Shown here: one piece after another, positions 33,552-43,790 of the stretch
How positions within the stretch are numbered: position 1 is the stretch's first letter
Layout: the number at the start of each line of letters is the position of its first letter
Assembly: GCA_037720595.1 (NCBI GenBank)
Contig: JBBJLW010000008.1
Location: 62,001-126,000, forward strand
Length of the DNA stretch: 64,000 bases
Reading direction: 5' to 3'
Source: Gaiellasilicea sp037720595
GTDB taxonomy: Bacteria > Actinomycetota > Thermoleophilia > Gaiellales > Gaiellaceae
The notes under the pieces: generated by a model
Seen by the model: only the letters and a program-made list of their open reading frames with translations
Database searches by the model: none
What the model was told of the DNA's origin: nothing
Made by a program: the position numbers and the translations under genes

Positions 33552-34202
33552 GTGGCGCCAGTGTTCGTCGAGACGCTCGCGGCCGCACTCATCTGCCTCG
33601 ATCCAGGCCACGGCACGGTGCCGGACGTCGGTCGACGGCTCGAGCCGATCGGGCCTGGCTCGCGAGAGCTGAAGGTGAAGGACGGCGGCGGAACGGCCGG
33701 CGAGGCGTCCGTCGCGCTCGCGATCGCGCGGCGTACTCGCGTGGAGCTGCTCGCCCGCGGCCTTCGGGTTGCGCTGACAAGGGAGCGGGACGGTTATCGC
33801 GGCGGCAATCGCGAGCGGGCACGGTTCTGCAACGCCCGGGGTGCCGCCCTGATGCTCCGGATTCATGCGGACGGCTCCACGGATCCTTCGAGACACGGCG
33901 CCGCGACTTTCGTGCCGGCGCTCCGGCGCGGCTGGACCGACGATGTCCACGGGCGGAGCGCTCGCGCCGGCCGGCTCATCCAGCGCGAGCTCGTGCGGGT
34001 GACGGGAGCCCGCGACCTCGGGATCGTCGAGCGCTCCGACCTGACCGGGTTCAACTGGGCTGACGTGCCCGTCGTGCTCGCCGAGACGGGCTTCCTGACG
34101 AATCGCGCCGAGGGCGCCCGGCTGCGCTCGGCGGCCTACCAGCGGCGGGTCGCACGCGGACTCGCTGTGGCAGCCCTCGGGTTCGTCAACGGCGCGGCTT
34201 GA
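33552..34202 (+). CDS. N-acetylmuramoyl-L-alanine amidase (Amidase_3)
   Basis: This protein of about 216 residues cleaves the amide between MurNAc and L-Ala in peptidoglycan. The Amidase_3 zinc motif starts CLDPGHGTVPDVG; the catalytic Glu is near SVALAIAR, His is in LRIHADGS and Glu in LAETGFLTNRAE. An earlier in-frame ATG at 33489 would make the antisense of the neighbour's ribosome site into a false hydrophobic leader, so GTG 33552 (or 33561) is preferred. No signal peptide is then visible. Confidence 0.8.
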   Translation: MAPVFVETLAAALICLDPGHGTVPDVGRRLEPIGPGSRELKVKDGGGTAGEASVALAIARRTRVELLARGLRVALTRERDGYRGGNRERARFCNARGAALMLRIHADGSTDPSRHGAATFVPALRRGWTDDVHGRSARAGRLIQRELVRVTGARDLGIVERSDLTGFNWADVPVVLAETGFLTNRAEGARLRSAAYQRRVARGLAVAALGFVNGAA

Positions 34203-34208
34203 AAACCC

Positions 34209-34279
34209 TTCGGAATGAAGCCTTGAGCCGTCCGGCCGCGTCAACCCAGCGCAGCCCGCCGACGAAGCGTCATTCCGAA
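34209..34279. repeat. Inverted repeat between convergent genes
   Basis: TTCGGAATGA (34209-34218) and its complement TCATTCCGAA (34270-34279) lie 51 nt apart between the convergent amidase and sugar dehydrogenase genes; the right arm includes the latter's stop codon. It could end both transcripts. No internal strong hairpin was seen. Confidence 0.4.
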
Positions 34280-35295
34280 TGGGCTCTGATCCGGTAGACG
34301 ACGCCGCGACCCCAGTCGGCGGCGAGGAGCGCGCCGCCACCCGGCTCGACAGCGAGGCCGAGTGGGTGCTCGAATCCGTCCGCGAACGTCGTCCAGCGCC
34401 CTGTGCGAACGTCGACACGCACGAGCTTGCGCCCCCAGCGCTCGCTCAGATACTGGCCCCACTCGGCGACGAAGAGCCGGCCGCGCCAGAAGGCGAGGCT
34501 GTCGGCGGAGGAGTGCGGCTCGAGGAGAGCAACGGGCTTCGTCACCCCGCGACAGCTTCCGCGCAGCACCCGCCGGCGCCAGCTCGACCAGCAGTCGGGC
34601 CAGCCATAGTGGGCGCCCTGCCTGATGAGCACGATCGTCTCGGCGGGCTCACTCGCGCCGAGATCGTCACGCGGGTTGTCGGAGACGTAGAGTCGATCGC
34701 TGCCGGGCTCGAACGCCAGGCCGAACGGATTGCGGAGCCCGCGGGCAACGATCTTCAGGTCGCTTCCGTCCTGCCGCACGGAGAGGATCGCCGCGCTGCG
34801 CCGGTCGTCCTCCACGCACGCGTTGCAGGTCGAGCCGCTGCCGAGGTAGAGGCGGCCGTCGGGGCCGAGCGCGACGGTGTCCTGCTGATGGCGGCCGAAC
34901 GGGAGCCCTGAGAGGATCGTCCGGCGGGAGACGACGCGCCGCCCGTTGACAACGAGCCGGTGTAGCGATCCCTGAGCGGAGACGAAGAGCGTCGAGCCGG
35001 TCCACGCGAGGCCGAGCGGTGTGCGAAAGCCTCGTGCGACGACCCGTGGGCGGGCCGAGCCGCGTCCCACCGCGACGAGCTCGCCCTGCTCCTGGGTCGC
35101 GTAGAGCAGCCGTCCCGGTCCGAAGGCGAGCGCCGTCGGACGGCGGAGCCCCGTTGCGTAGATCTCGGCGACGTAACCGGGTGCGAGCTTCAGGGTGGGC
35201 GAGAGAGCCAACGAGCGCTGCACCGCGGAGGTGGATGGCGTGGCGGCGAGCGCGAGGGCAAGCGAGAGAAGCAGCGCGGCTCGGAGCCGCGTCAC
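34270..35295 (-). CDS. Exported PQQ-type glucose/sorbosone dehydrogenase-like protein
   Basis: This 341-residue exported beta-propeller has a signal peptide (ALLLSLALALAATPSTSA) and GDH-B/sorbosone dehydrogenase features: GLRRPTALAFGPG, LPFGRHQQDTVALGPDG, GLRNPFGLAFEPG, YGWPDCW and EPHSSADSLAF. Such proteins oxidise sugars with PQQ; whether PQQ is made here is unknown. The GTG at 35293-35295 overlaps the previous gene's stop as GTGA, so the two are co-translated. Confidence 0.8.
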   Translation of the reverse strand: MTRLRAALLLSLALALAATPSTSAVQRSLALSPTLKLAPGYVAEIYATGLRRPTALAFGPGRLLYATQEQGELVAVGRGSARPRVVARGFRTPLGLAWTGSTLFVSAQGSLHRLVVNGRRVVSRRTILSGLPFGRHQQDTVALGPDGRLYLGSGSTCNACVEDDRRSAAILSVRQDGSDLKIVARGLRNPFGLAFEPGSDRLYVSDNPRDDLGASEPAETIVLIRQGAHYGWPDCWSSWRRRVLRGSCRGVTKPVALLEPHSSADSLAFWRGRLFVAEWGQYLSERWGRKLVRVDVRTGRWTTFADGFEHPLGLAVEPGGGALLAADWGRGVVYRIRAHSE

Positions 35296-36449
35296 GCTTC
35301 CCAGGGATCGAGCGGGTCGGCCGGGGACTCGGCGGCCTCGTGGCGGCGGCGGAAGAAGCGGCGCCGCCGCGTCGGCTCAGGCTCGAGCTCGGGGGGCGGG
35401 ATCGGCGGTACGTCCTCGATGTCCGTCGCTTCGGCGTGCGAGAGCTCGGGCAGGTCGGTGTCGGCAGCGTCGGCTTCTGGGGCCTCGGACTTGGTGAGAT
35501 CGGGCTCGGTGAGATCGGGCTCGGCGACCTCGGGTTCGGTGGCTTGCGCTTCGACGACCTCGCCTTCGGCCATCTCAGGCTCGGCGACTTCGGTCGCCGT
35601 GAGCTCAGGCTCGATGGCTTCCGGGTCGGCGACCTCCTCCTCCACGAGCTCGGGTTCCGCGACCACGGCCTCAGGCTGTCCGACTTCGGCTTCGGCTTCG
35701 GCTTCGGCGGGCGCCGGCTCGGCGACCTCGGGCGCAGCGACCACGAGCTCAGGGGATTCGGCTTCCGCTGCCTCGGCCAGCACCTCGGGCTCTGCCGGCT
35801 CGGCCACTTCGACCTCGGCCGCCGGGGTCTCGGCGTGTTCCGGGAGCTTCGTGACCACGGTGTGCGATTCCGAGTCGTCCGGGGCCTCGACCACGGTCGC
35901 CTCGACGACGGGCATGCTCCACGGCCCGGTGCTGTCGCTCGCCCCCTCGCTCGGGATTTCGCCCGGAGCGGCGACGGAATCGAGACGCCAGCGGGACCGC
36001 TTGGCGGCGGCCGCCCACTCTGAGAGCGTGACGAGCGCCCAGGCGGCGGCCATCAGGATCACGATCGAGGTCGTCGAGAGATCGGCCAGGCCCGCGAAGA
36101 GTGCAACAAGGACGAGGAAGACCGCTTCGAGCGCGAGGCGCGGCACCGCGACGGGGCGGATCAGGGGTGGCGGCACGGACGCGATCCAGTCCGGCGATTG
36201 ATCGAGGTCGGGCTGCCCCGGCTCGTCGTCGGCCGGCCATTCCTCGTTCGCATAGGCGACCGGCGCTCGGTCGGAAACGAGTCGCTGTCGCTGGGACCGG
36301 AGCGCCCGCAGCTCCGCGCGCAACTCGCCGGCGACGGACTCGAGCTCGTGGACGCGCTCGGCGAACGACGCGAACGCCTCCTCGACCCGCGCTGGGTCGT
36401 ACCCCCCCTCGGAGCGGGGGAGCTCGTCGGTCTGCGGCAGCTCGCTCAT
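35292..36449 (-). CDS. Coiled-coil membrane protein with long acidic repeat tail
   Basis: This 385-residue protein begins with a DivIVA-like stretch (GYDPARVEEAFASFAERVHELE) and coiled coil, then two membrane helices (ALEAVFLVLVALFAGL, SIVILMAAAWALVTL). The C-terminal ~200 residues are almost only Glu, Ala, Pro, Val in repeated EVAEPE units, and end with a basic RRRRFFRRR patch. The tail is strongly acidic and likely disordered. Role unknown; the N-terminus suggests a link to cell division or polar growth. Confidence 0.6.
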   Translation of the reverse strand: MSELPQTDELPRSEGGYDPARVEEAFASFAERVHELESVAGELRAELRALRSQRQRLVSDRAPVAYANEEWPADDEPGQPDLDQSPDWIASVPPPLIRPVAVPRLALEAVFLVLVALFAGLADLSTTSIVILMAAAWALVTLSEWAAAAKRSRWRLDSVAAPGEIPSEGASDSTGPWSMPVVEATVVEAPDDSESHTVVTKLPEHAETPAAEVEVAEPAEPEVLAEAAEAESPELVVAAPEVAEPAPAEAEAEAEVGQPEAVVAEPELVEEEVADPEAIEPELTATEVAEPEMAEGEVVEAQATEPEVAEPDLTEPDLTKSEAPEADAADTDLPELSHAEATDIEDVPPIPPPELEPEPTRRRRFFRRRHEAAESPADPLDPWEA

Positions 36450-36492
36450 CGCCCGAAGTATGCCGCCGACGGCCGGAGGTCAGCGCTCCCGG

Positions 36493-37485
36493 CTATGGCT
36501 CGAGCGCCGGCGTCGCGCGGCCGGCGCCCTCGCGCATACCGGCGACGACCTCGCGGAGAGTCTCCGCGGCGCCTCGCGTGGGCGCCCAGCCGAGCTCGGT
36601 ACGCGCCCGTACGGTGTCGAGCACGGGCGCGCCGAGGGCGAGGTCGATCCAGTCCGGGGAGGTCGGCTGCAGGTGGGCGAGCCACATCGCGTGGGCCGCG
36701 CCGCGCAGGACGTCGACGGGCGTTCGCAGAGTCCGGGTCCCCAGCACGCGGGCGATCGCCGCGGGGTCGAGCAGAGGTTCGCCGGCGATGTTGAAGGCGC
36801 CGCGAGCGTCCGAGACGACAGCGCGGCGGTACGCGTCGGCCACGTCGTCCGAGTGGGCGAGCTGGAGCGTCAACCCCGGCACGTCCGGGACGAACGGGAT
36901 CCAGCCCGGCCGGAGCAGAGCGGTCGGCAGGAGCGGACCGGCGAAGAGGCGTCGCTGACCGCTCGCGGCGTCGCGCTTCGTCGTGATGGCCGGTCGCAGG
37001 CGGGCGACGCGAAGGTCGGGCCGGTCGATCTCGAGCCGGTCGAGCCGGCGTTCCACCTCGGCCTTGTGGCGGGAGTACCAGCTCGCCGGGATTCCCCCGG
37101 TCGGCCAGCTCTCGTCGACCGGACGAGCGTCCGTCCGCGGCGAGTAGGCGCCGACCGACGAGGCGACGACGAGTGCGGGGACGCCGGCTGCGGCCACGGC
37201 GTCGAAGGTGCGCTGCGAGCCCTCGACGTTCGTCCGCTGGAGGGTTGCTTCGTCGTGCGATGGCTGGATCAGCCACGCCAGGTGGACGACGCAGTCCGCA
37301 CCGCGCAGGAGCGGAGCCAGGTCGTCGCGGGCGACGTCCGCTGCGGCGAACTCCGTCTTGGCGAAGGTTGCCGCGGGCAGTCGGCGGGCGATCCCGAGGA
37401 TCGACGTGACGGCCTCGTCGCTGCCGAGCGCGTCGAGGAGGCTCGTGCCGACGTTGCCAGTGGCGCCGGTGACGACGACTCGCAT
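36493..37485 (-). CDS. NAD-dependent epimerase/dehydratase (extended SDR)
   Basis: This 330-residue enzyme has an N-terminal Rossmann motif VTGATGNVGTSLL, DCVVHLAW, catalytic Ser in VVASSVGAYSPR and the YxxxK pair in WYSRHKAE. It resembles nucleotide-sugar epimerases or NADH-linked reductases. Substrate unknown. A small membrane gene precedes it on the same strand. Confidence 0.85.
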   Translation of the reverse strand: MRVVVTGATGNVGTSLLDALGSDEAVTSILGIARRLPAATFAKTEFAAADVARDDLAPLLRGADCVVHLAWLIQPSHDEATLQRTNVEGSQRTFDAVAAAGVPALVVASSVGAYSPRTDARPVDESWPTGGIPASWYSRHKAEVERRLDRLEIDRPDLRVARLRPAITTKRDAASGQRRLFAGPLLPTALLRPGWIPFVPDVPGLTLQLAHSDDVADAYRRAVVSDARGAFNIAGEPLLDPAAIARVLGTRTLRTPVDVLRGAAHAMWLAHLQPTSPDWIDLALGAPVLDTVRARTELGWAPTRGAAETLREVVAGMREGAGRATPALEP

Positions 37486-37496
37486 ACGTTCGACCC

Positions 37497-37790
37497 CTAC
37501 GGCTCGGCCGGGCCGTCCATCTCGCCGAGCGCCTCCTGCGCCCTGGCGTGGATCGCGGCGCGCCGCTCCTCGAGCGAGAGCGGGGGCGCTTCGACCTCGT
37601 CGAGGGGCGTGCCCTCGGCGGCGTCGAACTCGTCCCGGTCGTCACCTGCGCCGCGCGCCTCGGCGAGCTTGCGCCGGAGCTCGGCGGCGGGATCGGCGGC
37701 CGGCGCCTCGAGAATCTCCGGCCGGCGCCGGAACCGCAGCAGGGCCGCGATTCCCAGTCCACCCGCGAACCAGGCCAATGCTCGTCGCAT
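37497..37790 (-). CDS. Small membrane-anchored protein
   Basis: This 97-residue protein has one N-terminal hydrophobic segment (LAWFAGGLGIAALLRF) followed by a charged helical region (LRRKLAEARGAGDDRDEF, SLEERRAAIHARAQEALGEM). No domain recognised. Divergent from rpsF, 124 nt away; it precedes the epimerase by 11 nt and is probably co-transcribed. Confidence 0.6.
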   Translation of the reverse strand: MRRALAWFAGGLGIAALLRFRRRPEILEAPAADPAAELRRKLAEARGAGDDRDEFDAAEGTPLDEVEAPPLSLEERRAAIHARAQEALGEMDGPAEP

Positions 37791-37914
37791 GGCGCGGATG
37801 CTACTCTGCTCCCGCTTCCTGCCTCGCCTCGCACGCGCTTGTTCCCGCTCGTGCCTGCCGGTGAGGCCGCCTAAGACCGAAGGAAGCCAAGCCGAGGAAG
37901 GAGCCAGGGAACCA

Positions 37915-38286
37915 ATGATCGACTACGAGATTCTGCTCATGCTGGACCCCGAGCTGCCCGACGAGCGGCAGGAGGAGATCGTCAAGCGCACCCGCGACCT
38001 CGTCGAGAAGGGCGGTGGGACGTGGGCGGGCCAGGACGCCTGGGGCCGGCGCAAGCTCGCCTATGAGATCGACAGGAAGGGCGACGGCGTCTACCACCTG
38101 CTGACCTTCAGCGCGGAGGCCGAGACACTCGACGAGATCTCGCGCGTGCTCAAGATCGACGACTCGGTGATGCGCCATCTCGCGACCCGTCGCTACAGGC
38201 CAGGTTCGACGCAGCCGGTAGCCGTGGGCGGCCCGACGCGCGAGGATGTCCCGGCACCCATCGACCGCTCGCCCGAGGAGGAGTAA
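37915..38286 (+). CDS. rpsF: Ribosomal protein bS6
   Basis: This 123-residue small-subunit protein begins YEILLMLDPELPDERQEEIV and contains the S6 core GGTWAGQDAWGRRKLAYEI and GVYHLLTFSAEAET. It binds 16S rRNA with bS18. An AAGGAG-type site precedes the ATG at 37915. The TAA overlaps the ssb ATG as TAATG. First gene of rpsF-ssb-rpsR-rplI. Confidence 0.97.
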   Translation: MIDYEILLMLDPELPDERQEEIVKRTRDLVEKGGGTWAGQDAWGRRKLAYEIDRKGDGVYHLLTFSAEAETLDEISRVLKIDDSVMRHLATRRYRPGSTQPVAVGGPTREDVPAPIDRSPEEE

Positions 38287-38720
38287 TGCCCGAGAACATC
38301 AACAGCGTCGTGCTCGTCGGCAACCTGACCCGCGACCCGGAGCTCCGCCATACGCCGTCCGGTACGGCCGTGACGACGTTGCGACTCGCGGTCAACGACA
38401 GGGTCAAGCGTGGGGAGGAGTGGCAGGACGCGGCGTACTACTTCGACGTCACCGTCTGGGGCCGGACCGCCGAGAACTGCGCCCAGTACCTCGCAAAGGG
38501 CCGCCCCGTCGGCATCCAAGGGAAGCTGACGTGGCGCGAGTGGGACGCCCAGGACGGGTCGAAGCGCCAGTCCGTGGAGGTGACCGCCTCGAACGTCCAG
38601 TTCCTCGGCTCCCGCGACGGTGGCGGTGGCGACGGGGGCGGCCAGTTCGTGCCGCAGGGCGCTTCCCAGCCCCAGGCGGACTTCCCGTCCGCCGCAGCCG
38701 ACGACGACATTCCGTTCTAG
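38286..38720 (+). CDS. ssb: Single-stranded DNA-binding protein
   Basis: This 144-residue protein has an OB fold (NSVVLVGNLTRDPELRH, WGRTAENCAQYLAKGRPVGIQG, WREWDAQDG), a flexible Gly/Gln linker and the partner-binding tip DDDIPF. It covers ssDNA in replication and repair. Located between rpsF and rpsR as in most bacteria. Confidence 0.97.
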   Translation: MPENINSVVLVGNLTRDPELRHTPSGTAVTTLRLAVNDRVKRGEEWQDAAYYFDVTVWGRTAENCAQYLAKGRPVGIQGKLTWREWDAQDGSKRQSVEVTASNVQFLGSRDGGGGDGGGQFVPQGASQPQADFPSAAADDDIPF

Positions 38721-38731
38721 GAGAATCGAAA

Positions 38732-39007
38732 ATGGCACAGCCGAAAACCCAGGATCGGACGCGCAGCAAGCGTCCCGGCGGCTCCTCTGCGGCCCCCGGC
38801 CGGCGGAAGAGCTGCCTCTTCTGCAAGGACAAGGTCGAAGAAGTCGACTACAAGAACGTGAACCAGCTCCGGCGCTACATCTCGGAGAAGGGCAAGATCC
38901 GCAACCGGCGGATCAGCGGCGCCTGCCGGCGGCATCAGCGGCAGGTCGCGGTGGCCGTCAAGCGGGCCCGCGAGATGGCGCTCCTGCCGTACGTGGAGGC
39001 CAAGTAG
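38732..39007 (+). CDS. rpsR: Ribosomal protein bS18 (zinc-type)
   Basis: This 91-residue protein contains the S18 core VDYKNVNQLRRYISEKGKI and NRRISGACRRHQRQVAVAVKRAREMALLP. The pair CLFC plus C and H in GACRRHQ make a zinc-binding C+ paralogue. Such versions are replaced by C- paralogues under zinc starvation in other actinobacteria. The start is ATG 38732 with GGAG 9 nt upstream. Confidence 0.96.
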   Translation: MAQPKTQDRTRSKRPGGSSAAPGRRKSCLFCKDKVEEVDYKNVNQLRRYISEKGKIRNRRISGACRRHQRQVAVAVKRAREMALLPYVEAK

Positions 39008-39009
39008 CG

Positions 39010-39714
39010 ATGGAAGTGATCCTCCTCAAGGACGTCGAGAAGGTCGGGCTCCGCGGCGAGGTCGTGAACGTCGCCCGCGGCTACGCCCGCAACTTCCTGC
39101 TCCCGCGGAAGCTGGCCGAGCTGGCGAGCGCCGGCCGCGTCGCCGAGCTGAAGAAGATCGACGAGCAGCGCGCGCGGCACGAGGCCCGGAGCGTCGACCA
39201 GGCCCAGGAGATCGCGGAGCTCCTCTCGAAGACGGTGCTCCGCTTCGACGTCAAATCCGGCCCGACGGGTGCGCTCTTCGGCTCGGTCACGACGACCGAC
39301 ATCGCCGACGAGCTCTGGCGCACGCGCAAGATCCGCGTCGACCGGAAGAAGATCGGCACCGACGCGCTGAAGCGGATCGGCCGCTATGCGATCCCGATCC
39401 AGGTCTTCGAGGGCGTGAGCGTCGAGGTCAAGACGCTCGTCGTGCCCGAGGGCGGCGAGCTGCCGCCCGAGGAGGAGCTGGCCGCGATGGAGGCCGCCGA
39501 GGCGGCCCGGGTCGCGGAGGAGCTGGCGGCCGCCCAGGCTGAATCCGGACAGGCGCAAGCGGCGACCGATGCCGCCGGAGAGGTCGAGTATCTGGACGAC
39601 GAGGCGCCCAGGCAGACGCCCGCCGAGGCCGCCGAGGCGGCGGAGTTCGAGCTGCCTGCGGCGGCGACCGGCCCCGAGGACGACACCGCGGCCGAGCCGG
39701 AGACCGAGCGCTGA
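39010..39714 (+). CDS. rplI: Ribosomal protein bL9 with acidic C-terminal extension
   Basis: This protein is 234 residues, while bL9 is normally about 150. Residues 1-148 are standard: VILLKDVEKVGLRGEVVNV, GYARNFLLPR, FGSVTTTDIADEL and GRYAIPIQVFEGV. The last ~85 residues are Glu/Ala/Pro-rich (EEELAAMEAAEAARVAEEL) and likely disordered. Last gene of the ribosomal cluster and followed by a strong hairpin. Confidence 0.95.
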   Translation: MEVILLKDVEKVGLRGEVVNVARGYARNFLLPRKLAELASAGRVAELKKIDEQRARHEARSVDQAQEIAELLSKTVLRFDVKSGPTGALFGSVTTTDIADELWRTRKIRVDRKKIGTDALKRIGRYAIPIQVFEGVSVEVKTLVVPEGGELPPEEELAAMEAAEAARVAEELAAAQAESGQAQAATDAAGEVEYLDDEAPRQTPAEAAEAAEFELPAAATGPEDDTAAEPETER

Positions 39715-39722
39715 ACCCTCGG

Positions 39723-39761
39723 TTCACCGGATGCTCCACAGGGTGTGGAGCGTCCGGTGAA
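39723..39761 (+). terminator. Strong hairpin after rplI
   Basis: TTCACCGGATGCTCCACA pairs with TGTGGAGCGTCCGGTGAA, 18 bp with one G-U pair, loop GGG. It lies 8 nt after the rplI stop; CTTGCC follows, so no T-tract. It is probably a terminator or RNA-stabilising hairpin between the ribosomal cluster and dnaB. Confidence 0.75.
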
Positions 39762-39943
39762 CTTGCCGCTGGTTCCGGGACAATCGGACCTGTCTCTTGT
39801 GGACGGTCCGACGGGAGCGCCGGTGGGGCCGTCCGGCTCGATGGGGAGAATCAAGGGAACATGCGTTCCTTTTCGCTGCTCAGCGTCCGGTCGGCCCCGG
39901 CCCGCCGCCTGTGGATCCACACCCCGTTGACGGGGTCCGACGC
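39762..39943 (+). other. Intergenic region before dnaB
   Basis: About 180 nt with no gene. TTGACGGGG at 39927 may be a -35 element for dnaB but no good -10 is seen. GGACGGTCC and GGGGCCGTCC at about 39799-39834 form a short inverted repeat. Confidence 0.4.
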
Positions 39944-41313
<1,370 letters not shown>

Positions 41314-41317
<4 letters not shown>

Positions 41318-42030
41318 ACGTCGACTGCATCGGCTGCGGGAACTCGTTTGCGACCGAGGAGGTCGAGCTGTTCCGCTTCCGGTTCCCCGCCGATCGCTAC
41401 TGCCCGTTCTGCCGGAACGCGCGCGCGGTTCAGGAGACCCAGCACACGGTGGACCGGCTCTTCCAGCGTGCCGGGCTTCCGATCGAGTATCGCGACTGCA
41501 GGCTCGACTCGTTCGAGCGGCGACCCGGAACGGGCGACGCGTTGGCCCTCGCCAGGCGCTGGTCGACCGAGTTCCGCCAGGGCAACGATCCGCGGCGCGG
41601 GATCCTCTTCCACGGTGCCACCGGCTCGGGAAAGACGCATCTCGCCGCGGCCATCCTCCGGGAGGCGATCTACATGCGCGAGGTTCCGTGCCTCTTCCTG
41701 AACGTCCCGAGCTGGCTCCAGCGGCTGCGCGACCTCCGCTCGTACTCGGGCGGCGAGGAGCTCGAATGGACCTTTCCGCGCGGCTTCAAGATCGTCGTCA
41801 TCGACGACCTGGGGACGGAGCGCGGCGACGGCTGGTCGCACGACCGGCTCTACAGCCTGATCAACGATCGCGAGACCCGGGCCCGCCTGACGATCGCGAC
41901 GACGAACCTCGAGCTGGGCGAGCTCGAGTCGCGTCTCGGGAAGGCCACGTACAGCAGGTTGAGCAAGCTCTGCCAGTCGGTTCGGCTCGATCCACGGAGC
42001 GACTACCGACAGACCCAGTCGGCCGCCTAG
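41314..42030 (+). CDS. DnaC/IstB-like helicase loader with zinc finger
   Basis: This 238-residue AAA+ ATPase has an N-terminal zinc finger (CIGC and CPFC), then Walker A LFHGATGSGKTHLAAA, Walker B KIVVIDDLGTER, sensor 1 ATTNLELGEL and arginine finger SRLSKLCQSVRLD. DnaC-type loaders place DnaB on DNA. The GTG overlaps the dnaB stop (GTGA), strong evidence of a partner. Actinobacteria usually use DciA, so this is unusual. Confidence 0.88.
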
Positions 42031-42045
42031 GGGAAGGGAGGACGC

Positions 42046-42255
42046 GTGCTCGATCAGACGATCTGGCTCTCGCCGAAGGCGACGTCCTTCACCGCCGTCT
42101 GCGCGGAGTGCGCCGGCGAGCACGGTTTCTTCGCCGCGCACGTCGAAGGGCGGCTCGAGCTCGAGCGGATGCACTGCTCCACGACCTGCGCGCGCGGCCA
42201 CCCGATTCGGATCGAGCGCGCGATCCGCGGGCCGATCGGCGTGCTCTCCGCCTAG
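42046..42255 (+). CDS. Small zinc-ribbon-like protein
   Basis: This 69-residue protein has CAEC and a CSTTCARGH pattern, four Cys plus His that may bind zinc. It follows the helicase loader by 15 nt and probably shares its transcript. Starts at GTG 42046 with GGAAGGGAGG upstream. Unrecognised. Confidence 0.6.
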   Translation: MLDQTIWLSPKATSFTAVCAECAGEHGFFAAHVEGRLELERMHCSTTCARGHPIRIERAIRGPIGVLSA

Positions 42256-42320
42256 CTCGGGCTGCGACCACGCCCCCCACCGGCACGGACGGACGACGCG
42301 CCGGTGGATACGCTGACGGC

Positions 42321-43475
42321 GTGCGCGAGCTGCTCGACTTCCGCTCCGAGTTCCCGATCCTCGAGCATACGACCTACCTGATCAACCACTCGCTCGGCGC
42401 CATGCCCGCAAGGGCCGAGGAGCGGGTCGCCGACTACGCGCGGACCTGGCGCGAGCGCGGAATCCGTGCTTGGGGCGAGGGGTGGTGGGAGCTGCCGATG
42501 ACGGTAGGCGACCAGATCGGGCGGATCGTCGGTGCGCCACCCGGCTCGACCGTGATGCACCAGAACGTCGCGATCGCCGAGGCGATCGTCCTCTCCTGCT
42601 TCCGGCCGGTGGGCGACCGCGACCGGATCGTCTACGAGCGCGCCAACTTCCCCTCGGTGCGTTACCTGTACGAGGCACAGCCCGACCTCGAGGTCGTCGT
42701 CTGCGAGGACGACGGCGCGATCGTCGATGCGATCGACGAGCGAACGTTGCTCGTGCCGATCAGCCATGTTCTCTTCAAGTCGGGCGAGATCCAGGATGTC
42801 GAGGCGATCATCCGCAAGGCACACGAGGTCGGAGCTCACGTGATCCTCGACGCGTACCAATCCGCAGGGATCGTCCCGCTGGACGTCACCGCCCTGAACG
42901 TCGACTTCGCGGTCGGCGGCTCGGTCAAGTGGCTCTGCGGCGGCCCCGGCAACGGCTGGCTGTACGTCCGTCCCGATCTCGCTGCGAGGCTCGAGCCGAC
43001 GTACACGGGTTGGCAGGCGCACGAAGCGCCCTTCGGCTTCGAGGAAGAGATGCGATATGCCGTCGGCGCAGCACGATTCCTCACCGGAACGCCGAACGTC
43101 CCCGCCCTTTACGCGGCTACGCCGGGGTACGACCTGATCGAGGAGATCGGCGTGGAGCGGATCCGTGAGAACTCGCTGCGTCAGACGGATCGCCTGATCG
43201 AGCTGGCCGACGAGTCGGGCTTCGCAATACACAGTCCCAGGGAGCACGGTCGCCGCGGAGGCACCGTCACCGTCAACGTCGACGATTTTCCCGCGGTCTA
43301 CGAGGAGCTGGCGGAGCGGCAGATCCTGTGCGACTTTCGGCCGGGGGCGGGAATCCGGATCGGCCCGCACTACTTCAACTCCGACGAGGAGCTCGAGCTC
43401 GTGATCTCGCAGATCGGCGAGATCCGCGACTCGGGCGCCTACGAGCGACATCTCGGCGCCGTCGCCCGCCACTAG
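42321..43475 (+). CDS. Aminotransferase class V / kynureninase-like
   Basis: This 384-residue PLP enzyme has a fold type I core: YLINHSLGAMP, VMHQNVAIAEAIVLSCF, VPISHVLFKSGEIQDVEA, Asp in VILDAYQSAG and the PLP lysine in GGSVKWLCGGPGNGWLYVRPD. The last motif resembles kynureninase, which hydrolyses kynurenine to anthranilate and alanine. A full kynurenine pathway is not visible, so substrate is uncertain. Confidence 0.82.
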   Translation: MRELLDFRSEFPILEHTTYLINHSLGAMPARAEERVADYARTWRERGIRAWGEGWWELPMTVGDQIGRIVGAPPGSTVMHQNVAIAEAIVLSCFRPVGDRDRIVYERANFPSVRYLYEAQPDLEVVVCEDDGAIVDAIDERTLLVPISHVLFKSGEIQDVEAIIRKAHEVGAHVILDAYQSAGIVPLDVTALNVDFAVGGSVKWLCGGPGNGWLYVRPDLAARLEPTYTGWQAHEAPFGFEEEMRYAVGAARFLTGTPNVPALYAATPGYDLIEEIGVERIRENSLRQTDRLIELADESGFAIHSPREHGRRGGTVTVNVDDFPAVYEELAERQILCDFRPGAGIRIGPHYFNSDEELELVISQIGEIRDSGAYERHLGAVARH

Positions 43476-43488
43476 AGGTGGAGGTCGC

Positions 43489-43710
43489 TTACCGGTGGCG
43501 GTAGACGATTCGGCCGCGCGTGAGGTCGTACGGGGAGAGCTCGACCTTGATCCGGTCGCCGGGGAACACCTTGATGCGGTAGCGCCTCATCTTGCCTGCG
43601 GTGTAGCCGAGCGTCTCGTGACCGTTGTCGAGCGCGATCCGGAACATGCCGCTGCGGAAGGCCTCCACGACCTCCCCTTCCAGCTCGATCTTCTCTTCCT
43701 TCTCGGCCAT
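43489..43710 (-). CDS. infA: Translation initiation factor IF-1
   Basis: This 73-residue S1-like OB-fold protein has IELEGEVVEAFRSGMFRI, LGYTAGKMRRYRIKVFPGD and VELSPYDLTRGRIVYRHR, fully typical of IF-1. It binds the 30S A site. Usually infA is near rpmJ-rpsM; here it stands alone. Confidence 0.97.
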   Translation of the reverse strand: MAEKEEKIELEGEVVEAFRSGMFRIALDNGHETLGYTAGKMRRYRIKVFPGDRIKVELSPYDLTRGRIVYRHR

Positions 43711-43790
43711 TCGGTCTCCCTGATCCTCGACACTCGAGCGATTGCGCGATGGGCACCCGCTCCTGCGGATGCCCATCAGGCGCGTCCGAA

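Noticed and set aside
35400..35850. DNA-level tandem repeats or CRISPR-like array
   Set aside because: The regular pattern comes from GAG/GCG codons of the acidic protein tail; repeat units and spacers are not constant.
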